Of a stretch of 64,000 nucleotides of DNA, positions 11,393 through 23,148 are shown one piece after another. The notes under the pieces are model-generated. The model did no database searches. It was not told the DNA's origin and worked only from the letters and a program-made list of their open reading frames with translations. The stretch comes from Pseudomonas jinjuensis (GTDB lineage: Bacteria > Pseudomonadota > Gammaproteobacteria > Pseudomonadales > Pseudomonadaceae). The stretch is taken from NCBI RefSeq assembly GCF_900103845.1, contig NZ_FNIJ01000008.1:62001-126000 (forward strand). Direction: 5' to 3'. The position numbers were made by a program, and so were the translations under genes. Position 1 is the stretch's first letter; each line of letters starts with the position of its first letter.

Positions 11393-12631
11393 ATGACTCG
11401 GAATCGCCTCACCACGCCGCTGCTCGCGGCCCTCGCCCTGCCCATGGCCCTCCCGGCCATGGCGGGCGGTTTCATCGAAGACAGCAAGGCCAGCCTGGAG
11501 CTGCGCAATTTCTACCTGAACCGCGACTTCCGCCAGGACGGCGCGGCGCAATCGAAGGCCGAGGAATGGGGCCAGGGCTTCACCGCCCGCTTCGAATCGG
11601 GCTTCACCGAAGGCAGCGTCGGCGTCGGCCTCGACGCCATCGGCGAACTCGGGATCAAGCTGGACTCCAGCCGCGACCGTCGCGGCACCGGCCTGCTGCC
11701 GTTCGGCCCCACCAGCAGGGAGCCGGTGGACGACTTCAGCGAGCTGGGCCTGACCGGCAAGCTGCGCGCCTCGAAGAGCGTGCTGCGGGTCGGCACCCTG
11801 CAACCGCTGCTGCCGGTCGCCACCTACAACGACACCCGCCTGCTGTCCTCGACCTTCAGCGGCGGCATGCTGACCTCCCGGGAAATCTCCGGCCTGACGC
11901 TCAACGGCGGGCGCATCAGCGAAACCAACCTGCGCGACTCCTCGGGCAACGACGACATCGGCTTCGGCGCGGCGCAGAGCGATCACTTCGACTTCGCCGG
12001 TGGCAGCTACGCGATCAGCCCGCAGCTGAGCCTGAGCTACTACTACGGCAAGCTGGAAGACATCTACCGCCAGCAGTACGCCGGCCTGGTGCACAGCCTG
12101 CCGCTCGGTGGCGGCTTCAACCTGCGCAGCGACATCCGCTACTTCGACAGTCGCGGCGACGGCGAGGAGCGCGCCGGGCGCATCGACAACCGCAACTTCA
12201 ACGGCATGCTCAGCCTGAGCCGCGGCGCCCACAAGGTCAGCGCGGCCTGGCAGCGCCTGTCCGGCGACAGCGCCTTCCCCTTCCTCAACGGCGGCGACCC
12301 CTACGTGGTCAACCTGGTGACCTTCAACACCTTCACCCGCGCCGACGAGGACTCCTGGCAGCTGCGCTACGACTACGACTTCGCCGCCCTCGGCATTCCC
12401 GGCCTGACCTTCATGACCCGCTACGTCGACGGCAGCCACGTGAAGACCGCCAGCGTCGACGACGGCGAGGAATGGGAACGCGACACCGACATCGCCTACG
12501 TGGTGCAAGGCGGCCCGCTGAAGGGCGTGAGCCTGCGCTGGCGCAACCTGACGTTCCGCTCCGGCAACGGACTGGATACGGCAATCGACGAAAACCGCCT
12601 GATCATCGGCTACACCCTGGCCCTCTGGTAA
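11393..12631 (+). CDS. paaM: OprD-family outer-membrane porin, phenylacetate uptake (PaaM)
   Basis: Outer-membrane beta-barrel of 412 residues with a signal peptide ending PAMA-GG near residue 24. The mature start GFIEDSKASLELRNFYLNRD is the OprD-family signature, and the C-terminus ends in the aromatic-rich strand GYTLALW. The gene follows paaL by 23 bases and precedes paaZ, so it is the likely outer-membrane channel for phenylacetate. The longer upstream opening from 11165 overlaps paaL and is not used. Confidence 0.9.
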   Translation: MTRNRLTTPLLAALALPMALPAMAGGFIEDSKASLELRNFYLNRDFRQDGAAQSKAEEWGQGFTARFESGFTEGSVGVGLDAIGELGIKLDSSRDRRGTGLLPFGPTSREPVDDFSELGLTGKLRASKSVLRVGTLQPLLPVATYNDTRLLSSTFSGGMLTSREISGLTLNGGRISETNLRDSSGNDDIGFGAAQSDHFDFAGGSYAISPQLSLSYYYGKLEDIYRQQYAGLVHSLPLGGGFNLRSDIRYFDSRGDGEERAGRIDNRNFNGMLSLSRGAHKVSAAWQRLSGDSAFPFLNGGDPYVVNLVTFNTFTRADEDSWQLRYDYDFAALGIPGLTFMTRYVDGSHVKTASVDDGEEWERDTDIAYVVQGGPLKGVSLRWRNLTFRSGNGLDTAIDENRLIIGYTLALW

Positions 12632-12688
12632 GGCAACCCGGCCGGGCCCGCGCGGTGCCCGGCCGTATAGAATCCTGGAGAACCCGTG

Positions 12689-14743
<2,055 letters not shown>

Positions 14744-14747
14744 TCCC

Positions 14748-14890
14748 TCCCGCGCCACGCGGGACCACGATGATCCCTGTAGGAACGGGCCATGCCCGCG
14801 ACATTCCGGCACCACCGATGCTTCGCGGGCATGGCCCGCTCCTACAGCGAAGCTTTGCCCTGCTTGTTCGCGAGCAAGCTCGCTCCTACA
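14748..14890. repeat. Hairpin and REP elements between paaZ and the imu cassette
   Basis: Three elements follow each other. TCCCGCG/CGCGGGA with a 3-base loop (14748-14764) lies just after the paaZ stop and lacks a T run. A GCGGGCCATGCCCGC-type REP pair spans 14778-14846. A single arm of the GCGAGCAAGCTCGC type ends at 14890. Confidence 0.85.
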
Positions 14891-14924
14891 GGTCTGTTGA
14901 CCACCCTCCTCCCAAGGTGAAAAA

Positions 14925-14940
14925 CTGTATATCCATACAG
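14925..14940 (+). promoter_or_regulatory. LexA (SOS) box of the imuA-imuB-dnaE2 operon
   Basis: CTGTATATCCATACAG matches the CTGT-N8-ACAG LexA consensus of gammaproteobacteria, with an AT-rich centre. It lies 52 bases before the imuA start. It implies repression by LexA and induction by DNA damage. Confidence 0.9.
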
Positions 14941-14992
14941 CAATCTTCACCTCCCCCATGGCCAACCCCCACACCACCGCAGGTCCTTCCTG

Positions 14993-15610
14993 ATGGGCGC
15001 CGTCATCGCCCTTGATGCGCTGCTCGACCAGCGCCGCATCTGGAAGGCCCAGCACAACGCTCCGCTGCCCGGTTCCCAGCCCACCGGGCATGCCGGGCTG
15101 GATGCCGTGCTGCCCAGCGGTGGCTGGCCGGAGGCGGCGCTCAGCGAGATCCTCCTGCCCCATGAAGGCGTCGGCGAACTGCAGCTGCTCTGGCCGACCC
15201 TCGCCCGCCTGAGCGCAGCCGGTGAGCAGGTGGTGCTGGTGGCGCCGCCGCATGTGCCCTACCCCCACGCCTGGCAGGCCGCCGGGGTCGACCTGCGCCA
15301 GCTGATGCTGGTCGAGGCGGACGGCCGCGACGCCCTCTGGGCCGCCGAACAGTGCCTGCGCTCGGGCAGTTGCGGCGCCGTGCTGTGCTGGCCCCGGCAG
15401 GCTGACGACCGCGCCCTGCGCCGCCTGCAGGTGGCCGCCGAGACCGGGCAGACCCTGGCCTTCGCCCATCGGCCGCTGCGCGAGGCGGTGAACCCCTCGC
15501 CGGCGGCGCTGCGCCTGGCGCTGGAGGCCAGGCCGCGCCAGCTGCGCGTGCTGAAATGCCGTGGCGGGCTGGCGCCGGCGCAGCCCATTCCCGCGTCCGC
15601 CTGGAGCTGA
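14993..15610 (+). CDS. imuA: Mutasome protein ImuA (SulA/RecA-like)
   Basis: RecA-fold-like protein of 205 residues, first gene of the imuA-imuB-dnaE2 translesion synthesis cassette. GHAGLDAVLPSGGWPEAALSEIL (about residues 32-54) is typical of the family, which is annotated 'translesion DNA synthesis-associated protein ImuA'. An upstream ATG at 14958 runs into an in-frame stop, so the start at 14993 is used. Eight bases separate it from imuB. Confidence 0.92.
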   Translation: MGAVIALDALLDQRRIWKAQHNAPLPGSQPTGHAGLDAVLPSGGWPEAALSEILLPHEGVGELQLLWPTLARLSAAGEQVVLVAPPHVPYPHAWQAAGVDLRQLMLVEADGRDALWAAEQCLRSGSCGAVLCWPRQADDRALRRLQVAAETGQTLAFAHRPLREAVNPSPAALRLALEARPRQLRVLKCRGGLAPAQPIPASAWS

Positions 15611-15617
15611 GGCCGCC

Positions 15618-17027
15618 ATGCTCTGGGCCTGCATCCTCCTACCGCAGCTGGCGCTGGACGGCGTGCTGCGCAACCGGTCCGACGCCGATGCGCCGCTGGC
15701 CCTGCTCGCCGGCCCGCCGCAGAAGCGCGTGCTGCAGGCGGTCAACCCGGCCGCCCGCGCCCTCGGCCTGAAACCCGGGCAATCGCTGCTGGCCGCCCAG
15801 GCGCTGTGCCGCGACTTCGCCACCGCCGAGCATGATCCGGCGGAGATCGAGCGCTGGCAGAACTTCCTCGCCGCCTGGGCCTACGGCTTCAGCTCGCAGG
15901 TCAGCCTGCACTACCCACGCGCGCTGCTGCTGGAGGTGCAATCCAGCTTCGGCCTGTTCGGTCCCTGGCCGCGTTTCGAGGCGCGTCTGCGCGAGGAATT
16001 GAGCGGACTCGGCTTCCACCACCGCATCACCGCCGCGCCCAATCCGGCCGCCGCCCGCGTGCTGGCCAACGCCCACGACGGACTGGCGGTGAACGATCCC
16101 GCCGAGTTGCGCGACATCCTTGGCCGCCTGCCGCTGGAGCGCAGCGGCCTGCCCCGCGAGACCGCCAGCGCCTTCGCCCGCATGGGCGTGCGCAGCCTGC
16201 GCCAGTTGTTCGCCCTGCCCCGCGCCAGCCTGGCCCGGCGCTTCCCGGCGGAGCTGCTGCAGCATGTGGACAGCCTGCTCGGCCAGCGCGCGCTGGCGCT
16301 GGATTTCTACCGGCCACCGGACGAATTCGATTCGCGCATCGAGCTGAATTTCGAGGTCGAGTCGCACCAGGCGCTGCTGTTCCCGCTGCGCCGCCTCACC
16401 GCCGACCTGTCCGCCTATCTCGCCGGGCGCGACAGCGGCGTGCAGCGCTTCAGCCTGCTGCTGGAGCATCGCCAGGGCGCCACCCGGCTGGACGTCGGCC
16501 TGCTCGGCGCCGAACGCGAGGCGGCGATGCTCTTCGAGCTGACCCGCGGCCGCCTGGAGCAACTGCAACTGGACGCCCCGGTACAGGCCCTGCGCCTGGT
16601 CGCCCGCGACCTGCCGGCCTTCGTCCCCGAGCATCGCCAGTTGTTCGACGAACGCCCGCAGCAGTCGCTGTCCTGGGAACAGCTGCGCGAACGCCTGCGC
16701 GCGCGGCTTGGCGACGAGGCGGTGCACGGCATCCGCGCCGTCGCCGATCACCGTCCGGAATGCGCCTGGCAGAACGGCGATGCCGGCAAGGTCGTCCCGC
16801 CGCCACAGGCGCCACGCCCCGGTTGGCTGCTGGCCGACCCCACAGCATTGCGCGAAGCCAATCTGCGCATCCTCGCCGGTCCCGAGCGCATCGAGTCCGG
16901 CTGGTGGGACGGCGGCGACGTTCGCCGCGATTACTACCTGATCGAAACCCGCGATGGCCGCCACGGCTGGGCCTATCGCACGGTGGGCACGGAGGGGCCG
17001 CTGCTGCTGCACGGCTGGTTCGCATGA
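15618..17027 (+). CDS. imuB: Y-family polymerase-like protein ImuB
   Basis: 469-residue Y-family (UmuC/DinB-like) homologue. In characterised bacteria it acts as a non-catalytic adaptor linking DnaE2 to the beta clamp and ImuA. The N-terminus [19 protein letters not shown] replaces the DxD-type metal site of active Y polymerases, consistent with loss of catalysis. A helix-hairpin-helix-like segment and little-finger region follow. The start at 15618 is chosen by family N-terminus. The stop overlaps dnaE2 (ATGA). Confidence 0.92.
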   Translation: MLWACILLPQLALDGVLRNRSDADAPLALLAGPPQKRVLQAVNPAARALGLKPGQSLLAAQALCRDFATAEHDPAEIERWQNFLAAWAYGFSSQVSLHYPRALLLEVQSSFGLFGPWPRFEARLREELSGLGFHHRITAAPNPAAARVLANAHDGLAVNDPAELRDILGRLPLERSGLPRETASAFARMGVRSLRQLFALPRASLARRFPAELLQHVDSLLGQRALALDFYRPPDEFDSRIELNFEVESHQALLFPLRRLTADLSAYLAGRDSGVQRFSLLLEHRQGATRLDVGLLGAEREAAMLFELTRGRLEQLQLDAPVQALRLVARDLPAFVPEHRQLFDERPQQSLSWEQLRERLRARLGDEAVHGIRAVADHRPECAWQNGDAGKVVPPPQAPRPGWLLADPTALREANLRILAGPERIESGWWDGGDVRRDYYLIETRDGRHGWAYRTVGTEGPLLLHGWFA

Positions 17028-20000
17028 GCGCCGACTACGCCGAGCTGCACTGCCTGTCCAACTTCAGCTTCCAGCGTGGCGCCTCCAGCGCCGAGGAACT
17101 GTTCGAACGCGCCGCCCGCCTCGGCTACCGCAAACTGGCGATCACCGACGAATGCAGCCTGGCCGGCATCGTCCGCGCCTGGCAGGCGGCGAAGGCCAGC
17201 GGGGTGGCGCTGATCGTCGGCAGCGAAGTGCAGGTCGAGGCCGGCCCCAAGCTGGTCCTGCTGGTGGAAAACCTAACCGGCTACCAGAACCTCTGCCGCC
17301 TCATCACCCAGGCCCGCCGCCGCGCCGACAAGGGCAGCTACCGCCTGCTGCGCGCCGATCTCGACCAGCCGCTGGACGGCCTGCTCGCCCTCTGGCTGCC
17401 GCAGCGGGATGGCGACGCCGCCTGGCTGCGCGAACGCTTCCCGGATCGCCTGTGGCTGGGCGTGGAACTGCATCGCAGCGCGGACGACGCCGGCCGTCTC
17501 GCACAGTTGCTCGCCCTCGCCGAACGCCAGGGCATCCCGGCGGTGGCCTGCGGCGACGTGCACATGCACGCCCGCGGCCGCCGCGCCCTGCAGGACTGCA
17601 TGACCGCCATCCGCCAGCACTGCCCGGTAGCCGAGGCCGGCGCATACCTGTTCCCCAACGGCGAACGCCACCTGCGCCCGCGCGAGGCATTGGCCGAGAT
17701 CTACCCGGCCGAGCTGCTGGCGGAAACCCTGCGCATCGCCCAGCGCTGCACCTTCGATCTCAAGGAGCTGCGCTACCAGTACCCGCGCGAACTGGTCCCG
17801 GACGGACATACGCCGACCAGCTGGCTGCGCGAGCTGACCGAAGAAGGCATCCGCGAACGCTGGCCCGACGGCCCCACGGCGAAGGTGCGCGACGCCATCG
17901 AGAAGGAACTCGGACTGATCGCCGAACTGGGCTACGAAAGCTACTTCCTCACCGTCCAGGACATCGTCCGTTTCGCCCGCGAGCAGCACATCCTCTGCCA
18001 GGGGCGCGGCTCGGCGGCCAACTCGGCGGTGTGCTTCGCCCTCGGCATCACCGAACTCGATCCGGACCATATCGACCTGCTGTTCGAGCGCTTCATCTCG
18101 AAGGAACGCAACGAGCCGCCGGACATCGACGTCGACTTCGAGCACGAGCGCCGCGAGGAAGTCATCCAGTACGTGTTCCGCCGCTACGGCCGCCACCGCG
18201 CCGCGCTCACCGCTGTGGTCAGCACCTACCACGGCGCCGGCGCGGTACGCGACGTGGCCCGCGCGCTCGGCCTGCCGCCGGAGCAGATCGACGTCCTGGC
18301 ACGCTGCTGCGGCCGCTGGAGCAGCAGCGCGCCGCCGCTGGAGCGGCTGCGCGAAGCCGGCTTCGATCCGGACAGCCCGATCCTGCGCCGGGTGCTGGCG
18401 CTCACCGGCGAACTGATCGGCTTTCCGCGCCACCTGTCGCAGCATCCCGGCGGCTTCGTCATCTCCGAGCAGCCGCTGGACAGCCTGGTGCCGGTGGAAA
18501 ACGCGACCATGGCGGAGCGCACCGTGATCCAGTGGGACAAGGACGACCTCGATGCGGTCGGCCTGCTCAAGGTGGACATCCTCGCCCTCGGCATGCTCAG
18601 CGCGCTGCGCCGCTGCTTCGACCTGCTGGCGGCCTATCGCGGCAAGCGCTGGAGCCTCGCCAGCCTGCCGGCGGAAGACCCGGCGACCTACGCGATGATC
18701 AGCCGCGCCGACACCATCGGCGTGTTCCAGATCGAGTCGCGGGCGCAGATGGCCATGCTGCCGCGCCTGAAACCGAAGGAGTTCTACGACCTGGTGATCC
18801 AGGTCGCCATCGTCCGCCCCGGGCCGATCCAGGGCGACATGGTGCATCCCTACCTGCGCCGGCGGAACGGGGAGGAACCCATCGAATACGCCGCCGACGA
18901 ACTGATCCCGGTGTTCAGGCGCACCCTCGGCGTACCGCTGTTCCAGGAACAGGTGATGCAGCTGGCGATCATCGCGGGCGAGTACACCCCCGGCGAGGCC
19001 GATCACCTGCGCCGCTCGATGGCCGCCTGGAAACGCCATGGCGGGCTGGAAGCGCATCGCCAGCGGCTGACCGGGCGCATGCTCGAACGGGGTTATACGA
19101 AGGAGTTCACCGAACGGATCTTCCGCCAGATCGAGGGTTTCGGCAGCTACGGCTTCCCCGAGTCCCACGCCGCCAGCTTCGCCCTGCTCACCTACGCCAG
19201 CTGCTGGCTGAAATGCCACGAGCCGGCGGCCTACGCCTGCGCGCTGATCAACAGCTGGCCGATGGGCTTCTACAGCCCCGACCAGATACTCCAGGACGCG
19301 CGCCGCCATGGCATCGAAGTGCGCCCGGTGGACGTGCGCCACAGCGACTGGGATTGCGGCCTGGAAGACGGCGGCCGCGAGCAGCCGGCGATCCGCCTGG
19401 GGCTGCGGATGATCCGCGGCTTCCGCGAGGAGGATGCGCGGCGCATCTCGGCGAGCCGCGGGCAGCGGATGTTCACCGATGTCGGCGACCTGGCCCTGCG
19501 CGCCGACCTCGACAGTCGCGCCCGCGAACTGCTGGCCGACGCCGGCGCCCTGCGTGGCCTCGCCGGGCACCGGCACAAGGCGCGCTGGGCGGTGGCCGGG
19601 GTGGAAGCGCAGATGCCGCTGTTCGCCGGACAATCGACGGAGGAAGCAGAGGTGTCGCTGCCGCTACCGACCCGCGGCGAGGACCTGCTGACCGACTACG
19701 CCGTCCTCGGCACCACCCTCGGTCCGCATCCCATGAAGCTGCTGCGCGGCGCGCTGAAGGCACGCCGTTGCCGCAGCTCCAGGGAACTGGCGGCGCTGGA
19801 ACACGGCCGCCCGGTGCGCGTCGCCGGCCTGGTGGTCGGCCGCCAGCGTCCGCAGACCGCCAGCGGTGTGACCTTCATCACCCTGGAAGACGAGTTCGGC
19901 ATGCTCAACGTGGTGGTCTGGCACGACCTCGCCGAGCGCCAGCGGCAGCCGTTCCTGGAAGCGCGGCTGATGCAGGTGGACGGCACGCTGGAGTCGGAGA

Positions 20001-20089
20001 GCGGCGTGCGCCATGTGATCGCCGGACGGCTGCTCGACCTGGGCGAACTGCTCGACGGGCTGGACGTGCGCAGCCGGGATTTCCACTGA
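17024..20089 (+). CDS. dnaE2: Error-prone DNA polymerase III alpha subunit DnaE2 (ImuC)
   Basis: C-family polymerase of 1021 residues for SOS-induced translesion synthesis. The N-terminal PHP domain begins [17 protein letters not shown]. The palm has [16 protein letters not shown] (about residues 365-380), which holds two catalytic aspartates, and the third is expected near [12 protein letters not shown]-terminal OB fold has [17 protein letters not shown]. The start at 17024 overlaps the imuB stop. A longer frame from 16760 overlaps imuB. The gene ends one base before the convergent ABC gene. Confidence 0.95.
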   Translation: MSADYAELHCLSNFSFQRGASSAEELFERAARLGYRKLAITDECSLAGIVRAWQAAKASGVALIVGSEVQVEAGPKLVLLVENLTGYQNLCRLITQARRRADKGSYRLLRADLDQPLDGLLALWLPQRDGDAAWLRERFPDRLWLGVELHRSADDAGRLAQLLALAERQGIPAVACGDVHMHARGRRALQDCMTAIRQHCPVAEAGAYLFPNGERHLRPREALAEIYPAELLAETLRIAQRCTFDLKELRYQYPRELVPDGHTPTSWLRELTEEGIRERWPDGPTAKVRDAIEKELGLIAELGYESYFLTVQDIVRFAREQHILCQGRGSAANSAVCFALGITELDPDHIDLLFERFISKERNEPPDIDVDFEHERREEVIQYVFRRYGRHRAALTAVVSTYHGAGAVRDVARALGLPPEQIDVLARCCGRWSSSAPPLERLREAGFDPDSPILRRVLALTGELIGFPRHLSQHPGGFVISEQPLDSLVPVENATMAERTVIQWDKDDLDAVGLLKVDILALGMLSALRRCFDLLAAYRGKRWSLASLPAEDPATYAMISRADTIGVFQIESRAQMAMLPRLKPKEFYDLVIQVAIVRPGPIQGDMVHPYLRRRNGEEPIEYAADELIPVFRRTLGVPLFQEQVMQLAIIAGEYTPGEADHLRRSMAAWKRHGGLEAHRQRLTGRMLERGYTKEFTERIFRQIEGFGSYGFPESHAASFALLTYASCWLKCHEPAAYACALINSWPMGFYSPDQILQDARRHGIEVRPVDVRHSDWDCGLEDGGREQPAIRLGLRMIRGFREEDARRISASRGQRMFTDVGDLALRADLDSRARELLADAGALRGLAGHRHKARWAVAGVEAQMPLFAGQSTEEAEVSLPLPTRGEDLLTDYAVLGTTLGPHPMKLLRGALKARRCRSSRELAALEHGRPVRVAGLVVGRQRPQTASGVTFITLEDEFGMLNVVVWHDLAERQRQPFLEARLMQVDGTLESESGVRHVIAGRLLDLGELLDGLDVRSRDFH

Positions 20090-20090
20090 G

Positions 20091-20858
20091 TCACTTCAGG
20101 GCATTGGCGAGGAATTGCCTCAGCCGCTCGCTGCGTGGCGAATCGAACAGTGCCTGCGGCGGCCCCTCCTCCTCGACCCGCCCCTGGTGCAGGAACATCA
20201 CGTGGCTGGAAACCTGCCGCGCGAAGCCCATCTCATGGGTGACCACCAGCATGGTCCGGCCCTCTTCCGCGAGCTGCTGCATCACGCGCAGCACTTCGCC
20301 GACCAGTTCGGGGTCCAGCGCCGAGGTCGGCTCGTCGAACAGCATCACCTCCGGCTCCATCGCCAGCGCCCGGGCGATGGCGACGCGCTGCTGCTGGCCG
20401 CCGGAGAGATGCGCCGGATACTGCTGCTCGACCTTGCCCGGCAACCCCACCTTGTCCAGGTAGCGGCGCGCCCGCGCCAGCGCTTCGCCGCGGGGGACGC
20501 CGAGGACGCCGATCGGGCAGGCGATGAGGTTGTCCAGCACGGTCATGTGGCTCCACAGGTTGAAGTGCTGGAACACCATCGACAGCCGGCTGCGCATCCG
20601 CTGCAACTGCCGGGGATCGGCCACGCGCAGGGCGCCGCTGGCGTCGCGCCGGGTGCGCAGCTCTTCGGCGTTCACCAGGATGCGCCCGGCACAGGGCTGT
20701 TCCAGGTAGTTGATGCAGCGCAGGAAGGTGCTCTTCCCCGAACCGGAGGAACCGATGATGGAAATCACGTCCCCCGCCCGCGCCTTGAGCGAGACCCCCT
20801 TGAGCACCTCGTGGCTGCCGTACTTCTTGTGCATGTCCTCGACCATCAACTTGTACAT
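20091..20858 (-). CDS. Polar amino-acid ABC transporter ATPase (HisP/GlnQ type)
   Basis: Cytoplasmic ATPase of 255 residues. It has Walker [10 protein letters not shown], signature [10 protein letters not shown], Walker [13 protein letters not shown] and the switch histidine in VVTHEMGFA. The long insertion with [21 protein letters not shown] is typical of HisP/OccP-type ATPases for basic amino acids. It is the last gene of the amidohydrolase-SBP-permease-permease-ATPase operon and starts immediately next to the permease stop. The substrate is inferred, not shown. Confidence 0.9.
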   Translation of the reverse strand: MYKLMVEDMHKKYGSHEVLKGVSLKARAGDVISIIGSSGSGKSTFLRCINYLEQPCAGRILVNAEELRTRRDASGALRVADPRQLQRMRSRLSMVFQHFNLWSHMTVLDNLIACPIGVLGVPRGEALARARRYLDKVGLPGKVEQQYPAHLSGGQQQRVAIARALAMEPEVMLFDEPTSALDPELVGEVLRVMQQLAEEGRTMLVVTHEMGFARQVSSHVMFLHQGRVEEEGPPQALFDSPRSERLRQFLANALK

Positions 20859-21590
20859 TCAGGCTTCTCCGGAAGATCGGTGAACTTGCGGTTTCAGGTA
20901 GGCGAGCCAGCGCAGCTCGCCCTTGCGGAACAGCCAGACCAGCAGGAACGCGGTGGCGGCATACAGGGCGCCGGCGATGCCGAACGCCCAGAACGGCGAG
21001 TAGGTCGCGGAGCTGGCGTCGCGGGCGACCTTCAGCAGGTCGGGCACGGTGGCGGTGAAGGCGACCGAGGTCGAGTGCAGCACCAGGATCACTTCGTTGC
21101 TGAAGCCGGGAAGCGCCCGGCGCAGGGCCGAGGGCAGCACGATGCGCCGGTAGATGTCGAGGCGGCTCATGCCGAACGCCCTGGCGGCCTCCACCTCGCC
21201 GCTGGCGGTACCCCGGATCGCGCCGGCGAGTATCTCCGTCATGTAGGCGCAGGTATTCAGGGAAAAGGCGAGAATCGTGCAGTTCAGGCCATCGCGGAAG
21301 AAGGCGTTGAGGAAGTCCTGGCCGCGCACCAGCTCCAGGCTGTAGATGCCCGTGTAGCACAGCAGCAGTTGCAGGTAGAGCGGCGTGCCGCGCAGCAGCC
21401 AGGTGTACAGCCACACCGGCCCGCGCAGCAGCGGATTGTCGCTGACCCGGGCGATCGCCAGCGGCAGCGCCAGGGCGAAGCCGATGCAGACCGACAGGAC
21501 CAGCAGCCACAGGGTCATGGCCAGGCCGGAGAGGTGCAGGCCGTCGTTCCACAGGTAGGCCTGCCAGTATTCGCCGAGAATGCCGCTCAT
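20859..21590 (-). CDS. Polar amino-acid ABC transporter permease (HisM type)
   Basis: Inner-membrane permease of 243 residues with about five helices. It carries the EAA loop EVEAARAFGMSRLDIYRRIVLPSALRRALPG that contacts the ATPase. The start at 21590 (MSGILGEYWQ) overlaps the stop of the upstream permease by four bases. It forms the membrane channel with the neighbouring permease. Confidence 0.9.
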   Translation of the reverse strand: MSGILGEYWQAYLWNDGLHLSGLAMTLWLLVLSVCIGFALALPLAIARVSDNPLLRGPVWLYTWLLRGTPLYLQLLLCYTGIYSLELVRGQDFLNAFFRDGLNCTILAFSLNTCAYMTEILAGAIRGTASGEVEAARAFGMSRLDIYRRIVLPSALRRALPGFSNEVILVLHSTSVAFTATVPDLLKVARDASSATYSPFWAFGIAGALYAATAFLLVWLFRKGELRWLAYLKPQVHRSSGEA

Positions 21591-22276
21591 GACGCCGCCC
21601 TCCCGACGCCCGCCGAGCAGCGCCGCTCCAGCCAGGCCAGGACGAGCTGCGAAAGGCTGGTGATGAGCAGGTACACCGCGCCGCCCACCAGGGTGAAGTA
21701 GAAGAACTGCATCGAGCCCTTGCCGGCATCCTGGGTGGCCTTCACCACATCGCCCAGGCCGATGATCGAGACCAGCGCGGTGGACTTCAGCAGCACCAGC
21801 CAGTTGTTGCCCATGCCCGGCAGCGCGTGGCGCAGCATCTGCGGCAGGAGCACCTTGCGCAGCGCCTGCCATGGGCTCATGCCGTAGGCCTGCGCGGCCT
21901 CCAGCTGCCCGCGCGGCACCGCCTGGAAGGCGCCGCGGAAGGTCTCGGTGAAGTAGGCGCCGTAGATGAAGGACAGGGTGACGACGCCGGCGAGGAAGGG
22001 ATCGATATCGACCTGTCCGACGCCCAGCCAGTCGGTGAGCGCATTGAGCTGCATCTGCAGGCTGAAGAACAGCATCAGCATGATGACCAGGTCGGGCACG
22101 CTGCGGATGGCGGTGGTGTAGAAACCGGCGGCGCCCTGCAGCGCCCGCCGCCCGGACAGCTTGCACAAGGCGCCGCAGATGCCGATGACGACCGCCGCGA
22201 GCAGCGCCAGCACGGCCAGCTCCAGCGTGACGAGGGCGCCTTGGAGAATCTGCGGCCCGAAACCCTGCAGGAACAT
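21587..22276 (-). CDS. Polar amino-acid ABC transporter permease (HisQ type)
   Basis: Permease of 229 residues starting MFLQGFGPQILQGALVTLEL. The EAA loop is QLEAAQAYGMSPWQALRKVLLPQ. A GGGAG ribosome-binding site lies upstream of the start at 22276; the longer open frame to 22459 overlaps the binding-protein gene. Partner of the second permease in a heterodimeric channel. Confidence 0.9.
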   Translation of the reverse strand: MFLQGFGPQILQGALVTLELAVLALLAAVVIGICGALCKLSGRRALQGAAGFYTTAIRSVPDLVIMLMLFFSLQMQLNALTDWLGVGQVDIDPFLAGVVTLSFIYGAYFTETFRGAFQAVPRGQLEAAQAYGMSPWQALRKVLLPQMLRHALPGMGNNWLVLLKSTALVSIIGLGDVVKATQDAGKGSMQFFYFTLVGGAVYLLITSLSQLVLAWLERRCSAGVGRAAS

Positions 22277-22322
22277 TTTCACTCTCCCGATTCTTGTCGT
22301 TGTCGGAGTGCCAGGTCGGCGC

Positions 22323-23105
22323 CTATTGGCCGCCGTGGAGATCGAAGTCGAAGTACTTGCGGTTGATCCGCGCGTAGGTGCCGTTGGCGAGGATTTCCGC
22401 CAGCGCCCGGTTGAGGTCCGCGCGCAGCTCCGCGTCTTCCTTGCGCAGCCCGATGGCATCGCCGACGCCGAAGTAGTCCGGATCGTTCAGCGGCTCGCCG
22501 GCGAACTCGAAGTCCTTGCCTTCGACGCGCGAGAGGAACCCGTGGCTGGCCTGGACCGCGCCCTGCAGCGAGGCATCCAGCCGGCCGACCACGAGGTCGG
22601 CGTAGACCTGGTCCTGGCTCTGGTAGGAGACGACATCCACGCCCTGCGGCGCCCAGTGAGTCCTGGCGTAGGACTCCTGCGCGGAGCCCTGTTCCACGCC
22701 GACGCGCCGGCCCTTCAGCGCCCCGGCCGTCGGCAGCAGGCCGGAACCGCGCCGGGCCAGCAGCCGCGCCGGCGCGTTGGAAACCTTGTCGGTGAAGGCG
22801 ATCTGCTGCATGCGCCGGGGCGTGACCGTCATCGACGAGGCGATGGCATCGAACTTCCGCGCCAGCAGCCCCGGAATCATCCCGTCCCAGCTGCTTTCCA
22901 CCCACACGCAGCGGGCGCGCAGCTGTTCGCAGAGTGCCTCGGCGATGTCCACGCCGAAGCCGGTCAGCTGGCCGTCGCGGGTCTTGTACTCCAGCGGCGG
23001 ATAGCTGGGATCGACGCCGAGGCGCAGGGTTTTCCCGGACCAGTCCGCAGCGCTGGCGGAAGCGGCGACGAAGGCGAGGGATAGGGCGGCGAGGATTGTT
23101 TTCAT
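22323..23105 (-). CDS. Periplasmic amino-acid-binding protein
   Basis: Family 3 solute-binding protein of 260 residues with a signal peptide ending ASASA-ADW (about residue 19). Ligand-pocket segments are visible: GVDPSYPPLEYKTRDGQLTGFGVDIAEALC near the mature start and FDAIASSMTVTPRR. It most resembles lysine/arginine/ornithine or histidine binders. It is second in the operon, 43 bases after the amidohydrolase. The ligand could be an amino acid released from, or an acylated form of, the substrate of that enzyme. Confidence 0.9.
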   Translation of the reverse strand: MKTILAALSLAFVAASASAADWSGKTLRLGVDPSYPPLEYKTRDGQLTGFGVDIAEALCEQLRARCVWVESSWDGMIPGLLARKFDAIASSMTVTPRRMQQIAFTDKVSNAPARLLARRGSGLLPTAGALKGRRVGVEQGSAQESYARTHWAPQGVDVVSYQSQDQVYADLVVGRLDASLQGAVQASHGFLSRVEGKDFEFAGEPLNDPDYFGVGDAIGLRKEDAELRADLNRALAEILANGTYARINRKYFDFDLHGGQ

Positions 23106-23148
23106 TGTTGTGCGTACCTCTGTCGGTGCGTTGGCGGCGGGATTCGGC

